44,503 nt of DNA, taken from contig CAYVUV010000398.1 in the NCBI GenBank assembly GCA_964455095.1, positions 1 through 44,503 on the forward strand. Reading direction: 5' to 3'. Position numbers and translations under genes: made by a program. Each line of letters starts with the position of its first letter. Position 1 is the first letter of the stretch. Below are positions 8,131-13,858 of the stretch, piece after piece. The stretch comes from CAYVUV01 sp964455095 (lineage in GTDB: Bacteria; Desulfobacterota; Binatia; HRBIN30; CADEER01). The notes beneath the pieces were generated by a model. It was not told the origin of the DNA, made no database searches, and worked only from the letters and a program-made list of their open reading frames with translations.

Positions 8131-8820
8131 TTACCGCCGGCGGCGGGCGGCCGCGCAGGCCAACGCCGGGACGGCGAGCGCCAGCAGCAGCCAGGTGGCC
8201 GGCTCGGGTATCGGCAGCAGGTAGACGTTGTGCACGACGAGCTCGGCCGACGCCGAGGCCTCGCCATCGGCGGGGACGCTATCCGTGCCGGAAAAAAGTT
8301 CCAACTTGTAGGTGCCCGCCGGCAACTTGAACAGCGCCGTCGACAACGGCGACTGGATCTGTATCCCGCCAATGTCGAAGAAGTCGTCCGTCGTAAATTT
8401 CACAGGCAGGCCAACGAAGCCGCCCACATCGCTTAACTGCGCGAGGGCAAATGCGCTGCCTGGTTCGCTAGACGATCCGGGCAACGACTCGAGCGTCGCC
8501 TCCCAATCGATTGCCAGCGTGGCCGGCTCCGCGAGCGTGAACGATTGAAAGATCGACGTGGCGTGGAAGACCAACGTGCCGAACTGAGCAGGCGCTTTCG
8601 CCGGCGGTTGCGTCGCCGTCATGCGGGCCTGGAAGCCACCGCCGCCATCGGACTCGACGACGCCAGGCAGCACCGTCATGGGTAGAAAGTCGAGTGGATC
8701 GTAGGTTTCCCAACCGGTGAGATCGCCGGTTGCGAAGTCTCCGTTGACGATCGAAGCGCGGAGAGACACCGGCGCGGCGCAGAGCGCAGCCGCGCATGCA
8801 AGAAAGCTCGCCAGCCTCAT
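8131..8820 (-). CDS. PEP-CTERM exported protein
   Basis: A 229-residue protein; ATG 8820 is preferred over ATG 8826 because AAGGG lies 7 bases before it. It has an N-terminal signal peptide (MRLASFLACAAALCAAPVSL), the common opening of PEP-CTERM proteins (VNGDFATGDLTGWE), and a beta-rich middle. The ending IPEPATWLLLALAVPAL plus ACAAARRRR is a textbook PEP-CTERM sorting tag: PEP motif, membrane helix, Arg cluster. Such proteins are processed by host exosortase and sent to the outer surface or exopolysaccharide. It has its own terminator and lies beside the attachment site, the usual place for lysogenic-conversion genes. The phage carries no exosortase, so it must rely on the host's. Confidence 0.92.
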   Translation of the reverse strand: MRLASFLACAAALCAAPVSLRASIVNGDFATGDLTGWETYDPLDFLPMTVLPGVVESDGGGGFQARMTATQPPAKAPAQFGTLVFHATSIFQSFTLAEPATLAIDWEATLESLPGSSSEPGSAFALAQLSDVGGFVGLPVKFTTDDFFDIGGIQIQSPLSTALFKLPAGTYKLELFSGTDSVPADGEASASAELVVHNVYLLPIPEPATWLLLALAVPALACAAARRRR

Positions 8821-8929
8821 GAGCATGCCCTTTTTGCAAGCGGCCTAGGGTTCGCCCAACCCAACCGCCAGAGGGGAAGCTACTCGCCGGCTGCGGCCGA
8901 TGCAAGAAAATTCACGCTTGCGGATCACC

Positions 8930-9625
8930 TTAGCTGCGATTGGCCGCGTAACGAAAGACCCGATCCTTGTGAACCTTTCGCCAATCGGTGCTTTGGAGGG
9001 TCGCCCGGTCGAAACGCCGCACCAGGATGATCCGCCGTGGTCCGCGATCGTCGAAGCGCCCATGCAGGATAAGGTTCTCGCAGGGAGCGCCGGATCTGCG
9101 CACTAGCTGAATGATTCGTAGGGCATCGGCTCCCGCCACCAATTCGGTTGGGGTTTCGAAGAGCGGCTGTTCAAGGTGCCATTCCACGAGAAAGGCATTG
9201 GCCTCGCCAGTTTCATCCGTAGCGGTCACGTCGACCAAGCGGGAACCCAAGGCGATACCGAGCCAATCTTTCACGAGCTGGATGCGCTCACTGGGAGATG
9301 CGTTCTCGGCCGCTGCAAAATCAATCTTCGGCTTTGGTGGCGCTACCTTTGCGGGAGGTTGGTCGACTTGCAGGGCTACGACCGCCGCGATTGTGCCAGG
9401 CACGAGCACCAATAGAGAGAGGGGAAGCCAAAGCCACCAGTCTACTCGCCGCTTCGGTTTTGCTGCGCACGGAGGGATCGGCGGCGGAGCCGCGGGCGCC
9501 AGTTTGGGCAGATCCGCGACGCGCCAGACGTGTCCGCAGCGGATGCATTGCACGCGGCGGCCGAAGGCCTGGTCGGAGAGCGAGTGGACCGCACCGCAGC
9601 TCGCACACGCGATGGTGACCGTCAT
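8930..9625 (-). CDS. Zinc-ribbon, single-TM protein (MJ0042-like N-terminus)
   Basis: A 231-residue protein starting at the ATG at 9625 (MTVTIACASCGAVHSLSD). CxxC pairs at residues about 7-10 and 28-31 (CASC, CIRC) form a zinc ribbon of the type found at the start of many planctomycete proteins. A Pro-rich linker, a transmembrane helix near residues 70-95 (WWLWLPLSLLVLVPGTIAAVV) and a roughly 130-residue C-terminal domain follow. The open frame continues upstream through the tRNA fragment, but that part is not coding. Next to the attachment site, it is probably expressed in the lysogen. The function is unknown; a sensing or anchoring role is a guess. Confidence 0.75.
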   Translation of the reverse strand: MTVTIACASCGAVHSLSDQAFGRRVQCIRCGHVWRVADLPKLAPAAPPPIPPCAAKPKRRVDWWLWLPLSLLVLVPGTIAAVVALQVDQPPAKVAPPKPKIDFAAAENASPSERIQLVKDWLGIALGSRLVDVTATDETGEANAFLVEWHLEQPLFETPTELVAGADALRIIQLVRRSGAPCENLILHGRFDDRGPRRIILVRRFDRATLQSTDWRKVHKDRVFRYAANRS

Positions 9626-9680
9626 GGAAGAGCCCCAGCCGACGCCCGAAAGAGACTTTGCCGGCTGCAAAGTATGGGGC

Positions 9681-9734
9681 CTTAGGCGGCGTGTTGCAAA
9701 TCCGCCATCGTGGGTTCGACTCCCACCGGCGCCT
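9681..9734 (+). other. Probable attP core: 3' half of tRNA-Cys(GCA)
   Basis: From 9694 the sequence reads as an anticodon loop TTGCAAA (anticodon GCA at 9696-9698), 3' anticodon stem TCCGC, variable CATC, T-arm GTGGG-TTCGACT-CCCAC, acceptor strand CGGCGCC and discriminator T73, as expected for tRNA-Cys. Weaker similarity (TTAGGCGGCG) continues upstream to about 9682. The 5' acceptor strand and D-arm are absent, so this is not a whole tRNA gene. A tRNA 3' end on a phage, 0.9 kb from a tyrosine integrase, is the normal form of an attP core that restores the host tRNA on integration. Confidence 0.88.
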
Positions 9735-9737
9735 CTG

Positions 9738-9765
9738 GTAAGCGGCTTCTGCGGAAGCCGCTTAC
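9738..9765. repeat. Perfect 11-bp inverted repeat beside attP
   Basis: GTAAGCGGCTT / AAGCCGCTTAC with a 6-base loop, starting 4 bases after the tRNA-like segment. There is no T run on either side, so it may be an integrase or excisionase binding site, or a processing hairpin, rather than a terminator. Confidence 0.7.
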
Positions 9766-9780
9766 GGAAAGAATGCAGGT

Positions 9781-9964
9781 AAGAAAGCAGCGGATTAGTT
9801 ATCCGCTGTCGCGAGGGATCCGAGGCGCCTCGTCGACCCATCTTCTGACTGGTTCGCCAGCCATAAGCGAGGTGTGACAACTTCGGGTCGACGGGGCGCT
9901 CCGGGTCTCTCAAGCTTTCTTCGCCGCACGCGGCGCGCACGCTCTGGTGACGCGCCGCTTTTTT
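9781..9964 (+). ncRNA. Candidate structured non-coding RNA with terminal hairpin
   Basis: No gene covers this stretch. A closing stem AAGAAAGC (9781-9788) / GCTTTCTT (9914-9921) encloses two arms. The first is a 7-bp hairpin (9789-9795 / 9801-9807, loop TAGTT). The second is a 26-position helix (9814-9839 with 9885-9910) in which 21 pairs are Watson-Crick, 4 are G-U and one is mismatched. The G-U pairs exist only in a plus-strand transcript. The RNA would end at the terminator 9930-9964. The pattern resembles a three-way junction RNA. I do not recognise a named family and see no clear promoter. Confidence 0.6.
9930..9964 (+). terminator. Intrinsic terminator of the candidate RNA
   Basis: A perfect 8-bp stem GCGGCGCG / CGCGCCGC with a 13-base loop, followed by T6. 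No plus-strand protein gene lies upstream for over 3 kb, so the terminator needs a non-coding transcript to act on (or transcription entering from the host side of attP). Confidence 0.78.
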
Positions 9965-10128
9965 GCGCGCGGATCTCCGCAGTGAAATTGCTAACGCGCG
10001 CGCTCCCGATGGGGTGACTTCCCGCGCGCTCTGCGAATTCAGATTCTGCCCACCGCGGCGCCGCTCATCGTTGCGCGTAGAAGTAGCTGCTCCGCGCCGC
10101 GGTGCTTCTCTGGAAAGTTTCATCGGCA

Positions 10129-10157
10129 GGGGGTGTGACACACTTTGTCACACCCCC
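10129..10157. promoter_or_regulatory. 11-bp inverted repeat, possible operator upstream of integrase
   Basis: GGGGGTGTGAC / GTCACACCCCC with a 7-base spacer. It contains a TGTGACA..TGTCACA dyad typical of a dimeric repressor site and is followed within 50 bases by a TTGACT box. There is no T run, so it is not a normal terminator. Confidence 0.45.
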
Positions 10158-10181
10158 CAAAATTTGTTGTAGAAAATCTTG

Positions 10182-10210
10182 TTGACTCGCCAGCCTGCGA
10201 TCTGTTAACG
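10182..10210 (+). promoter_or_regulatory. Weak sigma70-like promoter candidate for integrase
   Basis: TTGACT, a 17-base spacer, then TTAACG. The -35 box is good and the -10 box is poor. It would give a leader of about 440 bases before the integrase start. The remainder of 10211-10653 has no supported gene. Confidence 0.25.
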
Positions 10211-10529
10211 TCTGCCCCTGTCACATCTCGCGCCGCAGGAGTGCTGCGGCAAAAAGTTAGGGCTGGCGATCGACCGTACACGTCGACGCCCTGTTGAAGC
10301 TCACGAGCAACGACGGGGCGCGACCCTCTTGCCCCTCCAATTTCGGGCAGGGCCGCACGTGTTGGCCGGTTCGCCAAAGAGGTTCGTTGTGATCGTCGAG
10401 CATTTCGGTGCGCGGCGATCGGGACACTTTTAGGCACCGCCTGCCAACGCGGCCGACTCATTCGCCCGAATGATCGCCAGCCCGCGTCGGTAGGCCCTGT
10501 TACGAGTTGGCTCAGGCGCGCTCGCGCTC

Positions 10530-10564
10530 GGCCGGTCGCGTTGCTTTTTTGCGCGCTGCCGGCC
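10530..10564. repeat. Poly-T-loop hairpin upstream of integrase
   Basis: GGCCGG.CGCG / CGCG.CCGGCC flanks a loop containing TTGCTTTTTTG. A similar hairpin with T7 followed by GCGCGC lies at 38757-38805 before the capsid gene, and the T6-GCGCGC string also follows the stem at 9951-9964. Confidence 0.4.
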
Positions 10565-10653
10565 GGGCCGCCGCGCGTATCGATGGAGACCTTGCGACCG
10601 ATGGAGCGACCGCTCCCGCTGCGCGCCTGGTTAACCAGAGGAGGCCAATTCCA

Positions 10654-11706
10654 ATGAGTCTCGCATCATGGCAAGGCCCACCCGAAGATCCGCCGCAGCA
10701 CCAGCTGCGCCTCTACCAACCGACCGACGCCGACGGCAGCGCCACGCTCAGCCATCGCAGCCGGCTCACCGATCTCTATCGCCGGCACGTGCTGCCCGTC
10801 GTGCTCAAACCGAAGCGGAGCAGCCCCGACACGCTCAAGGAATATCGCACCTCGCTGGAGTACTGGTGCGACCTGGCCGGCGATCCGCCGCTGGAGCGAA
10901 TCACCGACGCCACCTGTGCCGCCTTCGTCGGGGCGCTGGCCGCGGTCAAGAACCGCAAGGGCAAGCCGCTGCGGGGCAATACCGTTCGCAAGCACTGCAC
11001 CAATCTGCAGTTCATCCTCGACCAGGCCTTGCCCCGCTCGCGCGAGCGGCTCAGTCGGCGCCAGGCCCTGGGGCTGTTGACCGACGTTCCCTACTTCGAA
11101 CGACCCGCCCTCGAGGAGAAGCCGGCCGTGGATCAGTTCACACTCGACGAAATCGGGGCCATTCTCGCCCATTGCGACGCCGCCCAGCGGCCCGAGCTCG
11201 AGGGCATTACGCCGCGCGCCTATTGGCACTCACGCTACCTGTGGGACCTCAACGTCGGGGCCCGCAACGGCACGACGATGCTGCTCGAGTACCGCATGCT
11301 CGGTTCCGACGGGGGCGTAAAATACCTCGACGCACCGGCCGAGATCTGCAAAGGCCGCCGCGGCCGACGCTTCTTCCTCAACGACGCGGCCTGCCTGGCG
11401 ATCGAAAGCATTCGCACGCCGCGGGAACGAATCTTCCCGTGGCCCTTCTGGCCGACCAACGAGGCCACGCTCTATCGCGAGCATCGGAAGATCCTGGCCG
11501 CGGCCGGCATTCCCAAAGAACGCCGTTTCGGCTTCCACGGGGTGCGCAAACTGCACATCACGCTGATGGCGCGAATGAACCCGCTCGCCGCCCAGCAGTC
11601 GGCAGGGCACGCCAGCATGCGCACCACGCAAGAGCACTACGTGCTGCCGGCGCTGTTGGCCGAGACCTTGGCCAAGCTGCCGCAGCCGCCCCCCTCGAAG
11701 CAGTGA
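10654..11706 (+). CDS. int: Tyrosine site-specific integrase
   Basis: A 350-residue tyrosine recombinase that would integrate the phage at the host tRNA-Cys. ATG 10654 is chosen for AGAGGAGG 9 bases upstream; the open frame upstream is low-complexity and has no such site. The N-terminal half holds a core-binding helical domain (SPDTLKEYRTSLEYWCDLAG). Catalytic residues visible are R204 (VGARNGTT), H295 and R298 (FHGVRK), H319 (SAGHAS) and nucleophile Y329 (EHYVLP). A lysine is likely in ICKGRRGRRF. Length and motif order are normal for the family. It is flanked by the attP core upstream and three terminator-like hairpins downstream. No excisionase was recognised. Confidence 0.95.
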   Translation: MSLASWQGPPEDPPQHQLRLYQPTDADGSATLSHRSRLTDLYRRHVLPVVLKPKRSSPDTLKEYRTSLEYWCDLAGDPPLERITDATCAAFVGALAAVKNRKGKPLRGNTVRKHCTNLQFILDQALPRSRERLSRRQALGLLTDVPYFERPALEEKPAVDQFTLDEIGAILAHCDAAQRPELEGITPRAYWHSRYLWDLNVGARNGTTMLLEYRMLGSDGGVKYLDAPAEICKGRRGRRFFLNDAACLAIESIRTPRERIFPWPFWPTNEATLYREHRKILAAAGIPKERRFGFHGVRKLHITLMARMNPLAAQQSAGHASMRTTQEHYVLPALLAETLAKLPQPPPSKQ

Positions 11707-11720
11707 CGACGCGAAACAGG

Positions 11721-11779
11721 CGAGCCGGCGCAGGTCAATTCCTGTTCGCCCAACCTGACCCCGCGTCGGCTCGTCTTTT
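11721..11779 (+). terminator. Terminator-like hairpin 1 after integrase
   Basis: Stem CGAGCCG / CGGCTCG with a large loop, followed by TCTTTT. It is the first of three such structures ending near 11779, 11881 and 11983, about 100 bp apart, in a 355-bp stretch without a gene. Confidence 0.5.
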
Positions 11780-11824
11780 CCTATTGAACCTGCATGCGGT
11801 CGCGGCGCACAGCCCACTTCGTGC

Positions 11825-11881
11825 GCCGGCGCGGGGGTTTCTACGCGAGCCCCCTCTCCTCCCCCCGCGCCGGCTCTTTTT
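11825..11881 (+). terminator. Terminator-like hairpin 2 after integrase
   Basis: A 12-bp stem GCCGGCGCGGGG / CCCCGCGCCGGC followed by CTCTTTTT. It resembles hairpin 3 in stem sequence and in the internal T..CT.CGCG string, suggesting duplication. Confidence 0.7.
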
Positions 11882-11937
11882 ACGATCGCACCCGATCACT
11901 GCGAGCCAGTGGCCGTGCCGCCGCTGGTGCACGGACG

Positions 11938-11983
11938 CCGACGCGGGGGTACCTGCGCGGAAACCCCCCGCGTCGGTTTTTTT
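11938..11983 (+). terminator. Terminator-like hairpin 3 after integrase
   Basis: A 12-bp stem CCGACGCGGGGG / CCCCCGCGTCGG followed by T7, the strongest intrinsic terminator in the window. It insulates the integrase unit from the early genes that start at 12062. Confidence 0.85.
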
Positions 11984-11988
11984 ACTAT

Positions 11989-12016
11989 GCGACGCTGGTC
12001 AAAAGTGACCGGCCAC
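11989..12016 (-). repeat. CACTTTTGACC element, copy 1 (reverse)
   Basis: The reverse complement reads GTGGCCGGTCACTTTTGACC then AGCGTCGC. It belongs to a dispersed family of about 30 bp and lies between terminator 3 and the first early gene. Confidence 0.8.
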
Positions 12017-12025
12017 AGTGAGCTT

Positions 12026-12045
12026 CCACAAAAGTGACCGTCCAC
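12026..12045 (-). repeat. CACTTTTGACC element, copy 2 (reverse, partial)
   Basis: The reverse complement reads GTGGACGGTCACTTTTGTGG, a truncated tandem neighbour of copy 1. The gene at 12062 begins 17 bases further on, without a strong ribosome site. Confidence 0.7.
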
Positions 12046-12061
12046 AATCAGGTGTCCAACC

Positions 12062-12673
12062 ATGGTCAGCAAAGCTGAAACCGCAGCCGAACGCCAGCAG
12101 CGCTGGGAAGACGCATTCTGTGCGTTGCCCGAGGAAGCACGCGTCTCGATCTCGTTGGATGTCGGCTCGGCCTGCGCCATGCTCGGCGCGCTGCAGTTGG
12201 CGCTGCGAATTCAACGGTTCGGACAAAGCGAAACGGCGAGGCTGATCCGGGTACTGTGCGATCAACTGATCGACTTGATCGTCGCCACGGCCGCCGATCA
12301 GCGCTCGATCCGCGAAGCACTCGAGGCCGGCAATCGACCTGAGTACGACGAGCCGGCCGCTGCCAAGAAGGTTCCCGGATTCTGCTCGTTCTGCCACGAG
12401 CGGATCTGCGACGACGCCACCAATGTCCAGGCGGCCCTGCTGGCGAGCCGTACGCATGCCGCGAAGTGCAAGAACAGCCCCATCTCCGCGCTCGTCACCG
12501 CGGCCGAGGGTGCGGCCACCTACCTCGGCCAATTGATCCAGACCGTGAGTTGTCAGGCCGAGCTGCGGATCTCGACTGGCGTGTTGCAAACGCACGTCGA
12601 CGCCCTGCTGGCCGGGATCGCCGGCTGCACCGGCGAACTCGATCCAACCCAAGGGGCCACCGATGCCAAATGA
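12062..12673 (+). CDS. Early protein with CxxC-HxxxxC zinc-binding motif
   Basis: A 203-residue protein. Residues about 20-105 are helical; then CSFCHERI and, about 30 residues later, HAAKC form a likely CxxC..HxxxC zinc site, followed by more helices. First gene of the early block, behind two reverse CACTTTTGACC elements. No family was recognised; nucleic-acid binding is plausible from the zinc site only. Confidence 0.65.
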   Translation: MVSKAETAAERQQRWEDAFCALPEEARVSISLDVGSACAMLGALQLALRIQRFGQSETARLIRVLCDQLIDLIVATAADQRSIREALEAGNRPEYDEPAAAKKVPGFCSFCHERICDDATNVQAALLASRTHAAKCKNSPISALVTAAEGAATYLGQLIQTVSCQAELRISTGVLQTHVDALLAGIAGCTGELDPTQGATDAK

Positions 12674-12872
12674 TTCACGTCCACCAAAGTTCGGACACGA
12701 CGGCTGCCGCGAAGTGTTCCTCTGGCAGCGCGGCTGGCTCGTCGCCTACCCGCTACCGATCACCCCCGCGGGGGAGTTGTTTACCGACGCCTGGCTCGAC
12801 CTCGAACGCCAGTCGCGCGTGACGCCGTTCTATCGGCCCCACGCGCCGCTGGTCACGTTTCACCGGATGTAA
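12663..12872 (+). CDS. Hypothetical small protein
   Basis: A 69-residue aromatic-rich protein (FLWQRGWLVAYPLP, YRPHAPLVTFHRM). Its ATG lies inside the end of the previous gene (11-base overlap) behind AAGGGG, so the two are probably co-translated. The function is unknown. Confidence 0.6.
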   Translation: MPNDSRPPKFGHDGCREVFLWQRGWLVAYPLPITPAGELFTDAWLDLERQSRVTPFYRPHAPLVTFHRM

Positions 12873-12906
12873 GCGGTACGCCGCCCAAACAAAAAGGGAC
12901 CCAGCC

Positions 12907-13134
12907 ATGCCCGTTGTGAGCATCAAGCTGTACCTCAGCGATCAGCAGATCGAGGATCTCAAGGCGGTGGCCCGCGATTGGGACCGCGGGCCCGGGGGCG
13001 GTGGCAACACTTGGCGCCACGTGCTGGAGGGCTGTGCGCTGCACGGCGCGTATGAATCGATTGCCGCCCTCAAGAGGAAGCAGCAGCGCGAAGCTGCGGC
13101 CCCGAACTGCAAAACACTAGCCCCTACCCCCTAG
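12907..13134 (+). CDS. Small putative DNA-binding protein (ribbon-helix-helix-like)
   Basis: A 75-residue protein that opens with a beta strand and helix typical of ribbon-helix-helix proteins (VSIKLYLSDQQIEDLKAVAR), then a Gly-rich turn, a second helix and a basic tail. The length fits an RHH regulator, but the Gly-rich insertion is unusual. It ends in a CTAGCCCC-like microrepeat (13117-13138), so the last residues may not be conserved. A 281-bp gap with two GC-rich hairpins follows. Confidence 0.55.
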   Translation: MPVVSIKLYLSDQQIEDLKAVARDWDRGPGGGGNTWRHVLEGCALHGAYESIAALKRKQQREAAAPNCKTLAPTP

Positions 13135-13202
13135 CCCCGGGAAGCCATGGCATGGCAGTGCACATTCGGTCGCCGACGTTGGTCGCCGCGAGCATGGTTG
13201 GC

Positions 13203-13231
13203 GCCGCGGCGTCGTGAGCCGACGCCGCGGC
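13203..13231. repeat. 12-bp perfect inverted repeat
   Basis: GCCGCGGCGTCG / CGACGCCGCGGC with a 5-base spacer, in the gap between the RHH-like gene and the next early gene. There is no T run. It could be a protein site or a transcript-stabilising hairpin. Confidence 0.55.
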
Positions 13232-13351
13232 GGGGTGTGAGCTTGGTGCGTGTTTGTTTGACCCCTGACCCGCCAGCGGTCCGGGGTGTGTTCGATAGGA
13301 AGGCGCGCGGTCGCGATGGAGGCGGCCGGGCTGGGATGCCAGTGATGCTTT

Positions 13352-13387
13352 GGCCGGCGGTGACCTCGGAGGCCACCGCCGGCCTTT
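13352..13387 (+). terminator. GC-rich hairpin with short T run before 13416 gene
   Basis: Stem GGCCGGCGGTG / CACCGCCGGCC, 11 bp, followed by TTT. It lies 29 bases before the next start codon, so it could be a weak terminator or attenuator of the downstream partition-like operon. Confidence 0.45.
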
Positions 13388-13414
13388 CAACCCACATCGC
13401 AAGGAGGATGAACT

Positions 13415-13430
13415 TATGTCGCGCGACGTA
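13415..13430. repeat. GTCGCGCGAC palindrome, copy 2
   Basis: TATGTCGCGCGACGTA overlaps the ATG at 13416 (encoding MSRDV), as copy 1 does for its gene. It is followed 8 bases later by a GACCTGC hairpin, the same arrangement as at 20889. Confidence 0.8.
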
Positions 13431-13841
13431 ATCTTGGCTGCCGACCTGCAAGCAGTCGGCAGCGGTAGCAACACGCCAGAGGCGAGAGACCAGAGGCCAC
13501 GGGTCGAGGAGCTGCTAGGAAGCATCCCCAAGCTGCAGGTGGCGCGGCAGTTGGCCGAGGGCCGGCCCGCTGGCTTCGACGTGATGATCAACCTGTTCGA
13601 GGGCTGGTGGCAGACGTGCGATCGCCGCGGCGTGATCCGCGAACCCGGCTACCTCGGCGCGCTGGCCGCCTTCGAGCGGGGTTGGCACGACTGGTCGGCG
13701 CCCGGCGTGGGGTTCACGCAGGCCTTCCGGCGCTGGTGGCAGAGCGAGGAGCGCGCCGACGCGTTCGGCCCGCGGGAGTACTCCGAGGCCCTGATCTGCT
13801 ACCAGCAAGGCTGGCTCGCGCGCGCCGAGCAGCAGCACTAA
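13416..13841 (+). CDS. Hypothetical early protein
   Basis: A 141-residue protein; ATG 13416 has a strong AAGGAGG 8 bases upstream. The first 16 codons are made of two repetitive elements (palindrome plus hairpin), so they may be an insertion that extended the N-terminus. The conserved-looking body holds tryptophan-rich phrases spaced regularly (LFEGWWQTCDRRG, AFERGWHDW, FRRWWQSEER, YQQGWLARAE). Four similar W-containing helical units suggest an internal repeat. The function is unknown; it precedes the ParB-like gene by 17 bases. Confidence 0.6.
   Translation: MSRDVILAADLQAVGSGSNTPEARDQRPRVEELLGSIPKLQVARQLAEGRPAGFDVMINLFEGWWQTCDRRGVIREPGYLGALAAFERGWHDWSAPGVGFTQAFRRWWQSEERADAFGPREYSEALICYQQGWLARAEQQH
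13438..13462 (+). repeat. GACCTGC-AA-GCAGTC hairpin, copy 1
   Basis: Stem CTGCCGAC / GTCGGCAG around the loop CTGCAAGCA. The loop is shared with copies at 20912 and 20946 while the outer stem differs, with pairing kept. Confidence 0.75.
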
Positions 13842-13858
13842 CCACAAAGGACTTTCCT

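Noticed and set aside
9660..9734. A complete tRNA-Cys gene
   Set aside because: The 5' acceptor strand and D-arm are absent and the 5' anticodon stem is mismatched, so only the 3' half is present.
9781..9921. Retron msr-msd
   Set aside because: The a1/a2-like closing stem, short hairpin and long hairpin are suggestive, but no reverse transcriptase with a YxDD motif is encoded anywhere in the window and the RNA is followed by a terminator.
9626..10141. Upstream extension of the zinc-ribbon gene to 10141
   Set aside because: This part reads through the tRNA-Cys fragment in reverse (GGSRTHDGGF-type sequence, a classic false translation of tRNA) and through the structured RNA. The real start is ATG 9625 directly before the zinc ribbon.
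10211..10653. Frames in the leader before integrase, including an upstream integrase start at 10507
   Set aside because: No ribosome sites and unordered composition; the integrase start at 10654 has a strong AGAGGAGG. No repressor or excisionase could be supported here.
13147..13431. 94-codon frame in the gap before 13416
   Set aside because: Low-complexity Arg/Pro-rich translation over two GC hairpins, no ribosome site, and it overlaps a better-supported gene.
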